Source: Gracilariopsis chorda (Eukaryota; Rhodophyta; Florideophyceae; Gracilariales; Gracilariaceae). From it: a DNA stretch of 64,000 bases. Location: contig NBIV01000012.1 of assembly GCA_003194525.1 (NCBI GenBank), positions 248,001 to 312,000 of the forward strand, read 5' to 3'. The notes below the pieces were generated by a model that was given only the letters and a program-made list of their open reading frames with translations, did not search any database and was not told the DNA's origin. Below are positions 21,685 through 34,441 of the stretch, in pieces. Position 1 is the first letter of the stretch; each line of letters starts with the position of its first letter. A program made the translations under genes and the position numbers.

Positions 21685-24508
21685 GCTTTCGAAGAGCGGC
21701 AAAGGCCGAAATGCCTGTTGATAGAGGTGTTTCGAATTAAGCCTGGCAGTGTAAATCATCAGATACTGAGCACGTAAATGAAGACTTTTTTCCGAACAAA
21801 AGTTGTTCAAGATTGCACTGATGGGAAGGTTACTTCTCAAGATATCCCCTGTTACTCCATATGAACAATCCCAATTCGAGAAGTCCTTTTTTGGTGAGAT
21901 GTATTCCTCCTGGTATTCAAATGCAAGGCAACCTGGGGGGATTCTAGTAAGTAGAATACATTTTAAAGGCAGTTATTGCATTTTTTCAAGGACTCCATGA
22001 CTCTCAGCCAAATAAATGATTACACAACGGAAGAATGGAGTCATACGTTTTGCTCTTGTAACAAATGTATCCATCATCTTGAGCAAGAAATCAATTTCGA
22101 ACTGCGGATTACCCCCAGCAGCACCAACAACATCTTCTGAATCCTTCCATGACCCCAAACAATCGAAGACGGCATCCTTTTTGAAGTGCGATGCCCTCAG
22201 GGAGGGATTCTTGGTACTTGGTTGATTTCCCGAATGTTTTGGTGATGTAGTCATTGCATGAATTACGACAACTAATAATGAGTTTGACACATGGGACACG
22301 GAAGATTCAATTGGCGGTTGGCCACAGTATTAGGCATGAACCACCAAAGTGGAGTAATTTAGTTAATTTTATTTATTATTTTTACACCCATTTCTGGGAT
22401 GGTTAGTACTTAGTGCGCCGGCGGGTTGCCGTCACACCGGTAAACCTTCTCCAACAAGGGACCCCAACCTGGGGAATGGGCTCTACACCTGACCGCCTTC
22501 GTGTGTCCTCTACTCCTCCTTGGAGGGTAGCACCGTAGCATACGGAAAGTCTAATCCCCTTGCCTATCTAAAGGACCCAAGCATTTGGATTGTTATTCCA
22601 ACTGTCTTAGTGTTCGATATGTATAAGGTTTATTTACCGGCACTGCCGTTAGTCTTCGTCGCGACACTGGTGACTCAGCTCCCCCTCATTTTTCCCTTTG
22701 TAGGGCGGCTTTCCCACTGCCCACAGCTAATGTTCACACGTGCCACTACCGTGGAAACCTCACCTCCCTAGAGGACGACCACCCCCACAAACCGCTCTTG
22801 TGGATACCTGATTCTTGTCTCAACTTCCCTGCGCAGGTCGCAACGGGTTGCCTCGGCCTTACAATCCGACATAGTCATGCCACTCCTGGGAGGGCTCTAC
22901 CCAACTGGGTTCACCTCTAATTAGGAAAGATCCCGAACATCTTTCGGTGCTCTCCCGCTTCGGGGCATTGCACTAAATTAGGATCCACTCGAATATGAAG
23001 CTTTCTATGCATAGTTTAACGAAGCTCCATCAAAAACTTTGGATCACTAGAAACGGGCATAGAATTTCTCAAACTTTGAAGTCCGCTGGTATCCATTGAT
23101 TGAACCCGTGAGTCTAGATAATGCCTTTGATCTGCTGAATGGGATAACCAGGCTTGTTTATATCTTTAGTGAATCCGTTCCGCATAATCGCTACAAAGGA
23201 TCACCTTATAGCAGAGACCAGAACGCCCCACAATATCTTCCAACAGCTCAATACAGTAGCATAGATTCTCAGACGTCTCACGAGAACAACGTGCCAGCGA
23301 TAAAACCGAAATACGATAACCAGGGACGTCAACGGGGCCCAACAAATGCACGCTGGAAGCACCACTGACGCCAAGTACGTTATTTGAATTTGTGCTGAAC
23401 CCTGAATTGCATCTATTCTTGCGGGTTTCTGATTCTGACTAGAACGTCTCTAGAGACATGTTGAAAAAAAATGAAAGCAAGCACCCAGACGGAGTTTCGG
23501 GAGCTTGGAATAGGAGGTCAGGAAGGCAACCGGAGAGGCAACGTTTGAGAGGCAAGTAAGGAAAAAGGGGAACAGATAATACTCCAAAAAAGATCATAAC
23601 CTCCTTCATAGATACAGCCCTAACATCTGTGAGTAAGAAAAGAACGTGGGAGAGCCTTTGTGGAGAGAAAGATTGGTTATGGGAGCGGGTAGGTGAGAGT
23701 AGAGGGGTTGGAGGTAACTTCCGAAGTTGGGAGTAAAACGGCTACGAATTCACATACAAAGAGCAAAAGGGACCAATTACCGAAGGCCCACAGAACAAAT
23801 CAAAATGGAAGAATTCCGTATTTTCTCTAAAATGCTCCGAACCTCACGCCCTGTGCTGATTTGGAACCAGAAATGTTTCTGTTCGCTTCTTTTTCCTTAT
23901 TGAAGCGCCAGGTGCCTTATTCGGACTCCTTCTTCTGGCCTTTGGAAGGCCTCTCTGGACCCAAGGCCAGGTTCCTGGGGCAAGACTCTATTGCTTAATC
24001 CATTTTGCTTTCCACTGACGGAAGGTTGGCACATCTCGACGGGCGGAGTGCATGTGCCCTGAGACTCACTAGTGGTTCCCGCGTGACCCGCCTGAGGCTT
24101 GCTGGCGGGTCCTGCATGACCCCTCACCGCAGTACCATTGTATTCTTTTGGACGTGGGTTTGACCTTGAAGACAGTGTAGACCATTTTGTTTTAAAAAGA
24201 CTTCGGAGAGGCGGCATCCTGAGGGAGACAATTTCCTTCTCTTCGAGAAAGACAAGGCCTCAATATGGAATCAATAGTAAAAACATTGCCAGAGAAGCTG
24301 CTGGTTTATCTGGGGAAAGGGAGATTTTTCTTAGATCGATCTCTAGCGCAGTCTCGAAGTTTGGGAAACAAGCCCACTCAAGCTCACACAGGCACACATT
24401 GTGGACGATTATATAACGTCTCTGACCCTGAGGGACGTTATACTCACCCAGGTGATCGGTGGACCGGTCGCCTCTACAGACCTGGAGTGCAATGGAATCG
24501 ATCAGGTG
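21685..24508. other. Gene-poor region, nothing firmly recognised
   Basis: 2.8 kb between the J transposase and the left LTR of element E. The only notable open frame is on the - strand at 21973-22299 (108 codons, with L-G-S-W-K-D-S-E-D-V-V-G-A-A-G-G), unrecognised and possibly an element fragment. 22440-22990 is rich in short CT/GG blocks without a convincing frame. 23450-23800 is purine-rich. No RNA gene was recognised. Confidence 0.4.
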
Positions 24509-24625
24509 TGTGGTAACGCTATGGAAGGAGCCAATGGCTCGAAGTTTACTGAGGTGTAGTCAGCTTCGAGTTTAAGTGTACTAGCCGGCGGCGGCTAAGG
24601 TGTGTGCTGGCTACGTGTGAAAACA
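24509..24625 (-). repeat. 3' LTR of element E
   Basis: About 117 bp, TGTGGTAACGC... to ...CTACGTGTGA plus a few bases. It matches 37767-37838 followed by 47348-47385 once DNA transposon F is left out. The right end is approximate. Confidence 0.7.
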
Positions 24626-25085
24626 GACTCTGTGAGAGGCGCTCTTCGAGAATTGTCAAAACCATCACGTTCATGGCCATTTGGGTTGTGGCAACAAACC
24701 AACTGAAGCTCGGGAGTACAAGAAGCAGCGCCAGGAGGTGTTATGTGCAACACCGTGCGGTGGTATAGAAAAGCAACCCGTCCCGTGGGTTTTGTGAGTA
24801 TGTCAGCCAGGTTGTGGGCTGACGGTATGTATTCAAGCTTTATATTGCGGCGTTAAAGGTGATATGGGATATAATGATGTCTTAAGTCAATGAATTTGCA
24901 GCGTTTTTTGAGTTTCAAGTGTTTTGACAGATTGAAAGGACAGATTTGTTGTCGAATAGGACACGAGAGGGGCAGGGGTCGAGGAGCCGAAGAAAGCACA
25001 GTGTGCGCCGAAGAAAGCAAGTAGTTTGGACGGCTGATGTGGTGGCGATGTATTCTGCTTCGGCAGTTGAGAGCGCCACGCAAGA

Positions 25086-26226
25086 CTATTGACAGCAGGC
25101 CCAAGTTATCGGGCAGCCACAGAGCATGGATATGTAGCCTGTTGTAGATTTCCTTTTAGTTCTGTCTGTAGCAAAGTCGGCGTCGGCATATATCGTAAAT
25201 GATATTTGTGCAGAGTTTGACTCACGAACGTAACGGAAAAGTATGTCATGCTGTGTTGTGCCTCGGAGGTACCTCAGAACGTCTTCCAATAGGTTCCAAT
25301 GTCGAACTTTGGTGTTTTGAGACGCCTGGCCATGGCGCGATACGCCAAACGCGATGTCGGGTCGAGTACAATCTGTCACCCATTGGAGAATCAAGACAAT
25401 TTGTTGGTAAAGGTCGCTGAGGTTGGGAGGCAGTGTATCATTGTGGCTAGGGCCGTGAAACTTGGCTTTCGAAGTGTGGCGGGACTGTCGAGGATTGCAG
25501 GTGGAAAGCTGGGCAAAGGCAAGAACTTGCTTTATGTAGTTAGGCTGGCTGATATGTATACCATGATCGGTTTAGGTGATTATCCATCTGAGATATGTTG
25601 ACTGTGTGCCAATTTGGCGGATGTTGTACTTTTTGAGAGCTGTTGGGACAGGCTGTCGACGTTGCTGGCGGTGGTTGAAGCGACTAGATAGTCGTCAATG
25701 TTGAGGCAAATGATAGTGTAGTCGGTGGATGACTTGTCTTTCATAAAATGACATGGGTCGTTCGGAGCCCTATCCTGCATAAGCATTCAATGGCGCCTTC
25801 GAGGTAGTAGAAAAAGCCAGATGGGTTACCGTAGAGATTGCGGACAAGCCGGCCCCCGGGTGTTGGGTGCTTGAACGAACCATCGAAACGCGGGTGTTGT
25901 CGCACTAATACTGGCTTTTCATGACGATAAAGTTCGTGACGGTATGTTGTGGTCACATCGAAGTCTTTAATATAAATATTATTGGCGGCGGCAATCGCGA
26001 GAGCTAGCCGACAGGTTTCCTTTTGGGCTAAATGCACCGATGTGTGATCGGGGTCAAAGTGCTGGTGGGGTTTCATAAGGTCACCACGAACGGCCAGACG
26101 CGGCTTTCGCTGTAAGCGTTCGTCGACGAGTCCGCGCTTATAGCGATACTTCATGGTAAGGGGGATGAGATTTTTTGGGATCTGGTCCTTCGGGAGCCAA
26201 TCGATGACTCCCAGTTTATCCAACAT
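25086..26226 (-). pseudogene. Element E reverse transcriptase and RNase H
   Basis: The RT part contains L-A-L-A-I-A-A-A-N-N-I-Y-I-K-D-F-D-V and the catalytic-region equivalent C-L-N-I-D-D-Y-L-V-A. RNase H shows R-P-D-I-A-F-G-V, Y-A-D-A-D-F-A and K-S-T-T-G-Y-I. Both are typical of Ty1/copia rather than Ty3/gypsy. The region is broken in several places. Confidence 0.8.
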
Positions 26227-26487
26227 GTCTAACTCTGCATCGTGTGCTTGTGCCCAGTATTGGGCATCGGGGTGTGGTTGAGCATGCGGTATTGACAGAG
26301 GGGCTGGCGTGAATTTGTCAATTTGGCTGGTAGTTGGGGTTGGGGCGAATGCGCGGAAAGCGGCGTTGGTAGTTCATACTGGACCACATTGGCACTGATA
26401 CAGCTTGAAGTCGATGGCTCGAACCTTTCGAAACTCAGTAGTCCTAACGTTCTGGACCATTATGTGTGAGCTGTTAATGCCGTAAAT

Positions 26488-27110
26488 TCATCGGACGAGA
26501 ATGCCCCGTTCTTCAAGCTTGCACTGAGCTTGGGGGTCGGTTACCACTTGTATGCTGCCACGCTGTCCAAATATTAACATATTCGACACGGCCAGATTTT
26601 TTGAGTGCCATTCGGTGTAGGGAATTTTTTGTGTAGTGCTGTGGAAGGTGCGGTTGTATTTTAAAGTAGCATAACGAAGTGTGTCTTCGTAGTAGGCGCT
26701 TGGCAGTCTCGAGTGCAAGAAGCTGGCCTAGAAGATGCGTGAAAGGGTGCCGATTACCCGCTCGGCGAGTGACTTCTCCTGGGGACTGTATAGCGTCGAT
26801 GTTGAGAGCTGCGTGCCATGGCCGTCAAGAATGGAATGGAAAGCATAAGAACGATACTTGTCTGCGTTGTCTCTGGTGATGAGAAGTGGGGGGAGGCCGA
26901 GATTGTTGTGTATAAGGTTAAGGACTTGCGCAATTAAGGCGTGTAACTGGTCTCTGGTTGCCGCGCAGAATATGCAGAGGAATGTGGTCGTGGTTTCCAG
27001 GAAGACTACGAAGCACTTGTTGCCGTGGGTAGAGTGAGAGCTGATGGGACCAGCAATGTCAGACGAGATTGTGTGTCCTGGGGCTTACTGTTGATCAGTC
27101 TTCTTATGGG
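26488..27110 (-). pseudogene. Element E integrase region
   Basis: The translated - strand shows a short C-x-x-C zinc-finger tail with G-K-H-I-K-M-A-H-K-K, core pieces including A-E-R-V-I-G-T-L, and the Ty1/copia-specific L-K-Y-N-R-T-F-H-S-T-T, I-P-Y-T-E-W and L-I-F-G-Q-R-G. It lies upstream of RT, the diagnostic order for Ty1/copia. Confidence 0.7.
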
Positions 27111-27511
27111 CCATTTTGATGTGCTTGCCGTGGATGCACCCTCCGCAAGAGATCGGAGGGGGGGTTGGCTGTATTATTCGCGGAAGATTCAGTAAGCTGC
27201 GCTTGGCCATTTCTTGCAAGCGGGCGTGGTCTGAGGTGATGATACTGCAAGTGCCAGTCGGGAAAGGCGGCTGCGAGTTCCGAGTCTGGTTTTGCTCTTG
27301 TGGGAAGGGCAGACGGGGTGGTCTGCGGTTGGGGTTTGAGTGAGCGGTTCTCGCGTTTTGGTTTAAGCTTCTTTGGCTTGTGCTGGCGTCTGCGCACTGT
27401 GCCTTCAGGGTCGCACGCGGGAGATTTGTCGGTGTGGGGTGCAGAGGTGCAAACGGCTTTGGAGGCTGCATCGGACGCTGCAGCAGTCCCAGCCAAGTAG
27501 TACCCGTTACC

Positions 27512-27958
27512 CTACCATTTCGCGGTTCCTATGATTGCCGGGATGGCTGTGTCGATAACGAAAGCAAGTTTAGGGGTAAAGGCCACAAGGCCGTATTGGT
27601 TGGAGAGGGCGTGGGCGGAGATAAGTGTACCATTAATGCGATTGGAGACCAAAGGCGTGAGGGATATTCGTGTGTTGCCTTTAGTCTTTAGGCTGATTGT
27701 CCTCATCTGATGTATGGGAATTTTTGTAGCGTCGGCGGTGGTAGTATATGAGCGTTGGGAAAGCGGGGTAGCTTTGGTAAGTGGTAAGGATGTGTGAGTC
27801 GGGTGAGCTCCAGAGTCTAGCACAAACTCACCCTCGTTTCCAGCGTGGTCCAAGGTGATTGTCTGTGACCCCTGTAAGTCCTGTATGGTCGGCAAAAGTT
27901 GTGCGGCGACTTCGTCATTGTTTCCAAAGTATTGGGCGGTGGCCTGCCTAACAGCCAT
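27512..27958 (-). pseudogene. Element E aspartic protease region
   Basis: The retropepsin-like box F-V-L-D-S-G-A-H-P-T-H is followed by the Ty1/copia-style spacing to a hydrophobic core. It lies between gag and integrase. Confidence 0.7.
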
Positions 27959-27979
27959 CTTCTTAGGCGCTTTTGGGTT

Positions 27980-28249
27980 TTAAAGTGCCGACCTCCCTTT
28001 TCTGCTCTGAGGGGTTATCCGACCTTCTATGCGGCGAAGCGTGGAGTTCATAATAGCCATCGTGCTACTTATTGTTGAAAGCGTAGAAACCATTTGCTGC
28101 AACGTGCCGGTCTCTGGTTCTTGGCTTGGAGGTGGGTGTGCGTCCAGCTGAGAAATTGGGGGTTGCAATGGGACATTTGAGGCAGCTGCACAAGTATTGA
28201 GCGCTTTGTGCAGCTTTGCGAGAGTTGAGGGTGTCGTGGTAGCTAGGAA
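27980..28249 (-). pseudogene. Element E gag, distal part
   Basis: Short helical coding-like sequence continuing toward the insertion edge of element C. The other part of gag lies at 36977-37690. Assignment is by position between protease and the primer site. Confidence 0.45.
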
Positions 28250-28778
28250 TGTAGTAGAACACTAGTTCAAAGGTCAAGTGGGGAAGTAGTACCTCCTAGA
28301 GCTGGCGGCGGCAGAGTACCAGCCACTAGGGTGACAGTCTACTGGGGCCTACTTGTGTCGTGGACACCTTCTGACGTGCAGGCGCAATGGGCGGGCGTTA
28401 TCTGAGGTACCTACAGGTCGGGCGCACTCGTAACGTTGGCTTGGAAGCCTGTATCTGCAGGAAGCTTGGGGTCGACTAGAGGACGGACGTGGTGCTTGCC
28501 TTTACTCATCAGTGGCCGGTTGCACTGGAGCTAGCTAATATAGTCGGCGAGGCGCTCTAGACGACCGGTAACTACTACTAAAAAATTTTGAAAACTACTA
28601 TACTATTCTACCGTGCACTGTGCTGCAATGCCAGGTCCAGGAGGTCACACCTCAGATCACCATTATCTTCCGAACCACGTGGCTAATATTGACAAGAGCC
28701 AGTAGTGCTCTGGACCTTCGTCCACCTCTTCGGCACTCCAGCTTGCCAGCCGTCTGACCTGAGAGCTATTGTACAACA
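28250..28778 (-). repeat. 3' LTR of element C
   Basis: TGTAGTAGAACACTAG...GTACAACA, aligned along its length with 36446-36976. A purine tract (CAGGGAGGGAG on the - strand) adjoins it on the interior side. Confidence 0.85.
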
Positions 28779-29299
28779 TACTCCCTCCCTGAGTTCCTGC
28801 CGCGTCGGCAGATTTCATCATCAGCTCACTTATCCCTGACGCCAATTTCCGTGTACCCTATTGAAAGACCGGTAGGATAGCAGCACTAGCGCTGGCCGTG
28901 ATCCCAATGGTCGATTGACTCGTTTAGCACCCCCGCCTTACTAGGCGTTAGTAAGGGCTGGGAAGGGACGTGGATCGCTCATTAGTCGTGCCCACGTTCC
29001 TGTTCCGTATCAAATGCCAGGGGCCACAGGGATCAGTGTATCAATTGAGGGCTGGATGGGCACCCACGTCTACGGCCAGGGTGTAGCTACTCCGCGCTCG
29101 CAACCACTTCTTTCGCTCCGCTTCTTTCGGGTCGTCCTTTCTACCACCACGGCGATCGCGCGCGGAGTCCGTTGGTCTCTATGTTATAGTGCAACTGGAG
29201 TCCTCCCATCGCGAACCTTGGCCATTCTGCTTGGCGATTACTCCGATCGCCATGTACTTTAGAACAGATTCGTACTTAACCCCTTAGGGCCCTCACCTT

Positions 29300-29960
29300 C
29301 TGTGCGACGACAGTGAACGCATCCTGTGGTCGGCCGTCACTGTGGAATCCTCTCCAATGGCTTTAGTCCCTGCCAGCAGCGCGTACGCCCATCCTGTGGA
29401 GATATATGACCATACCCTGGGGCGCAATCCGATGGACATAAGGAGTACCCATTTGCCCAGTTCGGTTGAGGAATTCATCTGCTACCAGGACCAATATTTG
29501 AGCGCCCGAAGGTTTGCGGCACTTCCCAACTATGTCCGTGAGAAGAAGAACGCGCAAGAGACCTCTTGGTACAACCGTTAGCTACATCTCCCCGCAGACG
29601 TCTGAGCGGTGGCGCGTGGCCGTGCCTTGGTCCAACCAAACATGCCATACGTCCGATGCCACAAAGAAAAGATTTCAAATGGAGGGTTAATTGGCTCCTT
29701 GCGGACCTATATCTCCCACGAGGTGACCCTCGGTCTTCGTTCCCACCTGGTGACCATAACCTCCTGGGGCTGATGTGCTAAAAAAAGCCTTATGACCGGT
29801 TGTACTGGATTGCAATCTGGTCCTTTTGGAATGACATGATCGAACCCGACGGCCGTATCCGGAGGAATTTGAAGTATTTCCACTCCTGGTATCAGGTCAA
29901 ATTTCACAACATGTCGCCGTCCTGTAGGGCAAACGTCCATCTTCTCAGCACTCGGTCGCT
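29300..29960 (+). pseudogene. Element C antisense accessory region (aORF)
   Basis: On the strand opposite pol, between integrase and 3' LTR. Translated blocks closely match B's accessory protein: M-A-L-V-P-A-S-S-A-Y, Y-D-H-T-L-G-R-N-P-M, L-P-S-S-V-E-E-F, D-Q-Y-L-S-A-R-R, K-K-N-A-Q-E-T-S-W-Y-N, H-N-L-L-G-L-M, D-M-I-E-P-D-G-R-I-R-R-N-L-K-Y-F and W-Y-Q-V-K-F-H-N-M. It is more decayed than in A and B. Confidence 0.65.
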
Positions 29961-30133
29961 ACACCTTGGTGCAGTTTCCACTTCACAGACCTTCGGGTAT
30001 GCTTTCCTACGGCCAGTTTCGTGTGTCCAAAGTTGGCGTTGTCACAGTTCTCTATGCCGGCGTGTGGAGGAAGACAGAGGAGCTGGTGCGCCCAGGAGGC
30101 AGATTGCCGATGCCCCGTGGCACGCGGCCGTGG

Positions 30134-31759
30134 CTACTGGCCAGTGGCGTTTTGGGGCGGCTTAGCAGTGATCTTGTGGTCAGCGATACGCCCTTTTCGG
30201 AGATCGCGCTCCGTGTAGCCCATTTTAGTCCAATAGCGATTAACAAAATTCGCCAGGATTTTTTCAGGCGGTATCCACTGGTGGTGCTGTGCTCCATAGC
30301 CATACCATAGGAATTTGTAGAGCATCTGAACTTCTCAGTCAAGGCCAGTGGAGACGATGCGGTCTACGACATATTCGCAGTGGTCGTCCTCTGGTAAATA
30401 CATGTCTTAGAAGGCTTCATAGCCGTCGTCTGAAAAGACGGTTTTGCGGCCACCGAGGTCGTCCACAACAGCACCCTTTGGAACCGTTTTATTGACCTGA
30501 GAGCCAAGAGGTTTGGTGGTAACTGCGCGTGTGCCCGGCGGAGATGGCGGCGTCAGGACCCATGGGGATTTGCGCTTAAGGGCCTGCGGTACACTTGCAC
30601 TTCCGGTACGGTGTTGCATTGGTCCAACCAACGGCCGAGGCGCCTTGGACACGCAGTCCGTCGACACAAAATCCTGAAGGCCGTCTCGGTCTACTGTACC
30701 CGTATGGCCAGTAGACTTGATCAACCTATATGGTCCGGTGGAACGAGGTACGAGCTTGAACACAGTGTCCTCGGCCTCATGGTTTTCCTTGGGTGGCCGA
30801 TCCAAATGGACATAGTACTCTGATGATAACTGTGGCACAAACCAGATGGCCTTATCAAAGTCCGCTTTGTAGCGCTTCTGCACTTTGGCCAAATGGGTCT
30901 GGGCGGCCTTCAGGATAGAATCGATTCGCTTACGCGAAAACCTTTTGGGCTGAGCTGGCGTCATTTCACCAGTAACGTCCTGGGGGATGCCTGTATCCTG
31001 TAGGTCGACTATGTAATGTGAGGGCGCCCGGACCAGGGTAAGGTCAAAGGGTGTCGTACCTATGGACCGATGGACTTGAATATCGTAAGCATAGACCAAA
31101 TATTTGACGTAATCGTCCCAGTCCAAATGGTGCTCAGCCACATATTGGCTCAACATAGAGGCCAGCGTCCTATTAAACGCTCAGCTTTTCCATTGGTCTT
31201 CGGGTGGTAGGCGGCGGTCAGGAGGTGTTTTTAGACGTAAGGCCGAACACACATGTTCAAAGAACTTGGAGAAAAAATGTCGGCCATTGTCGGTCAACAG
31301 ATATAAATGAAGACCATAGGAGTATATCCAATTAACCAGAAACGCCATAGCAACATCAGTTGCCGTGGTGGACCGTAGAGGAATAACACGCCTCATCTTG
31401 GAAAAGCTGTCGGTAATAACCAAGATGAAGGAGTGCCCATGGGTGGATTTAAGGAAAGGCCCTAGGATGTCCATAGCAACGAATTCCAAAGGTCCTGCTG
31501 CAGGGAATCTCTTAAGCTTCCCCTGGTGCAGCGCTCGTGTCCCCCAAATTCTGGCGCATGCTGCGCATCTCCGTGTGGTCTCCATTATATCATTGGCCAT
31601 GAGGGGGCAGTAGAAGAATCTCCTTATGGTCTGGTACATTCTCGTCCCGCCTGGGTGGCCAGACAAACGAGGGTAATGAGCCAGATATAGAAGTCTTGCC
31701 TGAAGGGCCTTTGGAACAACGCACTGTGTTGCCCCATCAAGTGGAGAGCGCCAGCACAA
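30134..31759 (-). pseudogene. Element C integrase with chromodomain
   Basis: H2C2 finger (H-Y-P-R-L-S-G-H then C-A-A-C), catalytic-core boxes M-D-I-L-G-P-F and L-T-D-N-G-R-H-F, a C-terminal region with S-T-G-P-Y-R-L-I, and a chromodomain remnant (F-L-W-Y-G-Y, N-F-V-N-R-Y-W) near 30150-30325. It matches B's integrase box by box. Confidence 0.85.
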
Positions 31760-33700
31760 TATTCCGTGACAGTCATAATCAAAAAGGGACCCAGGGTCTC
31801 GACTGCATTATCCAACTGGAAACACTGTTCATCACCCTTCTGGACGGCGAGAAATATCTCGAGGGATATGGGAGTGAGGTCTCCTATTTCCGTTTCGGCC
31901 ACGTGGACTTCCAAGGATGGGTCCTCCCAGTCAATAGTGCATAACATGACCTTGGGTTCTTCTCCGTTCCCTTGGCTAGTGGTAGCCTCTCCTACCAGGT
32001 CACTCATCTCCGAATCATCGTCTGCACCTTGCGGACCTTCCCATATGGTGGGAATCTCATCTTCCAATGGGGTTTCATCCGTGCCATCGGTCAGGATACG
32101 AGATAACTCATGGATGGCTTGGTGCTTTAAGCCAGGCCTACAGGTAACCTGGTAATCAAATTCGGCCAACCGGAGTCTCTAGCGGGCCAAATGGGATGAC
32201 GCATCGGTCATATTGAAAAGCCATCGTAGGTAATTCTGGTCTGTCTTAATGGTAAACTGAGTACCCTCCAGGTAAGGCTGCAGGAGTAAAACTGACCAGA
32301 CAATCGCCAAGCATTCTCGTTCAGACGTGCTGTAGTCTCTTTTTGCTTTCGTTAGCGAAGGGCTCCAGTCTCCAATCAGTCGATAGACCTTCGGCGAATC
32401 CTCCTCTTGGAGCAGTGCGCATCCAACCTGGGTTGCCGAGGCATCCGTATTGAGGATGTACGGTTTGTTTGCTCTGGGCAAGGCCAAGATTGGGGGGTTT
32501 ACCAAATGGTCCTCGAGGCTCTGGTAGGCTTCGAACTGCTCGTCCGTTAGGTCATCAAAATCCGAAGGGGTCCTTTTCTCTAGCATCTCGTTCAGCGGAG
32601 ACGCAATCTTCGCAAACCTAGGGATAAACGTTCTGTAAACATTGCATCGACCTAAAAAGGATCGCAGTTCCGTATGGATCCTCGAGGGTTTTGCATCCCT
32701 AATGGCCTTCGCAGTATTTTTTGCCACTTGGAGCTTACCAGGTATGACCACTTGGCCAATATAGTCTAGCACGGGCTGGAAGAAAAAACATTTCCTCAGC
32801 TTTAGAGTGACACTGGCCTGCTGGAATGACCTTAGGACAACCTTCACATGAGTGAAGTGTTCACCAACGGACCTCGAAAAGATGATTACGTCATCCAAGT
32901 AGACCAGGGCAAACTTCCATTTGACACTGGATAGAATGATATCAATTGCCCGCTGGAAGGTCGCCGGTGCGTTCATCAGTCCGAGGGGCATCCGAGAGAA
33001 TCGGAACTGTGCCTCGTGGGTCGTAAAGGTAGTCAAGGCCTTATCCTTTTCGTCCATTGGTACTTGCAGCTGCAATTTTCGTCCACTGTGGTAAGAATTT
33101 GCACCTCCCCCAGGGATTTAAGAAAGCCATCCATCCTTGGAATAGGATAGGTGTCCCGTTTTGTCACTGCGTTGAGCTTACGGTAATCAATGCAAAACAG
33201 TACGGTACCATGTTTCTTTGCCACAAGGAAAAAAGGGCTTGCGCATTCGTCCTCATTGGGTGGGGCACGTCCAATTACTCCGGCGGTCTACATCTTCTCC
33301 ATCTTTTTCGTCACTATTTCTCTTCCTTTCAGCGGGGTCCTATGAGGGTGCTGGTACTGTGGCGTGGCTCCATCCTTGAGGTCCATGCGGTTTTTCGTCG
33401 CATCTATCTCTTCCAATTTGCCAATCCAAATTCCTGCAAAGTCCTTCAGGAGGTCAATGACCTGTTTCCTATGGGCCTCGGAATCCGCACTGAGGTTAAC
33501 TTCGTTCTCCCAATTGGCCATTGGTTCGCTACGCCACGGCAGGTTTCCGAGCTGAACCTCCATGATGGCCACTAGGGCAGGTAGGGCAACGCCAACCACC
33601 GTACCTTTGGGCAGTCTGGTGGGTTTATCGCGGAAAGTGCTCATGGTAACCAAGAATGGCCTATTCGGTACAACATTCATCACTGCATTGGCCATCAACT
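31760..33700 (-). pseudogene. Element C reverse transcriptase and RNase H region
   Basis: RT motifs C-I-D-Y-R-K-L-N-A-V, M-P-L-G-L-M-N-A-P-A-T-F-Q and catalytic Y-L-D-D-V-I-I-F-S are followed by RNase H with L-N-T-D-A-S, D-Y-S-T-S-E-R-E-C-L-A-I-V-W and I-K-T-D-Q-N. The F-D-Y-Q-V-T-C-R-P-G-L segment continues toward integrase. The N-terminal part (about 33290-33700) is the spacer between protease and RT. Confidence 0.85.
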
Positions 33701-34196
33701 ATAAATGCTTCGTGACCAACTTGGGGTGATTCTGCAAAGACGCAAGACCTGAGCATTTGCACACTGCAGCGGCCGCCACTTGGGTCATCGGCAGTATTAC
33801 TATTGCCTTGGCCAAGCGTACCTTATTGGACACCGTCCGCTTTGGGAACCTCGGTGTTGAAGGGGTGGCTTCGGGTCTGTGGCGTGCTCCAACAATGGCC
33901 AATGGAGGTTGTCGATGAAATGCAACTATCTTTTGGCCAGGATAGATAGCTTTTACATATCTATCAATAACACTCGCCCTTAGGATACCCTCCCCCCAAA
34001 GGATCAGACATACAAGAAACCAAGTCCTGACCTTCAGGTGACCCAATCGGACATAAAGCGGGATGATCCCGCGGATATCCATTGGTCGGTGCGACGTGTC
34101 CGTCACCCTGGGCGGCTTCCTTTCCTGCAGCATCCTCTCCCAGCCCAATGGTAAGACCTTAGGATGTACCAGGTTTTGGCCTGCACCCGTGTTCAA
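33699..34196 (-). pseudogene. Element C protease region
   Basis: M-N-T-G-A-G-Q-N-L-V-H occupies the place of the retropepsin active-site box, followed by R-G-I-I-P-L-Y-V-R-L-G, paralleling element A's protease segment. It lies between gag and RT. Confidence 0.55.
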
Positions 34197-34441
34197 AACG
34201 GCAGTGAAAGTCCGCGTGGTGTTCGTTTGCAGTCCAAGAGTCCCGTGTACTTTATAATTATCCGTCCGTGGGACACATACTGCGTATTCAAGGTCTTCCC
34301 ACTGGTCTACGGCGTACGCTTGACTGTAGTCCCGATTGTTTCCGTCCCTCGGTTCTGACTTCTTCTTCTCCTCTCGAGTCTTCCGCTCCAGTGTACTGAG
34401 GCAGTTGCTGTCTTAGGAACTGCACACCTCTATGCGTCTCT

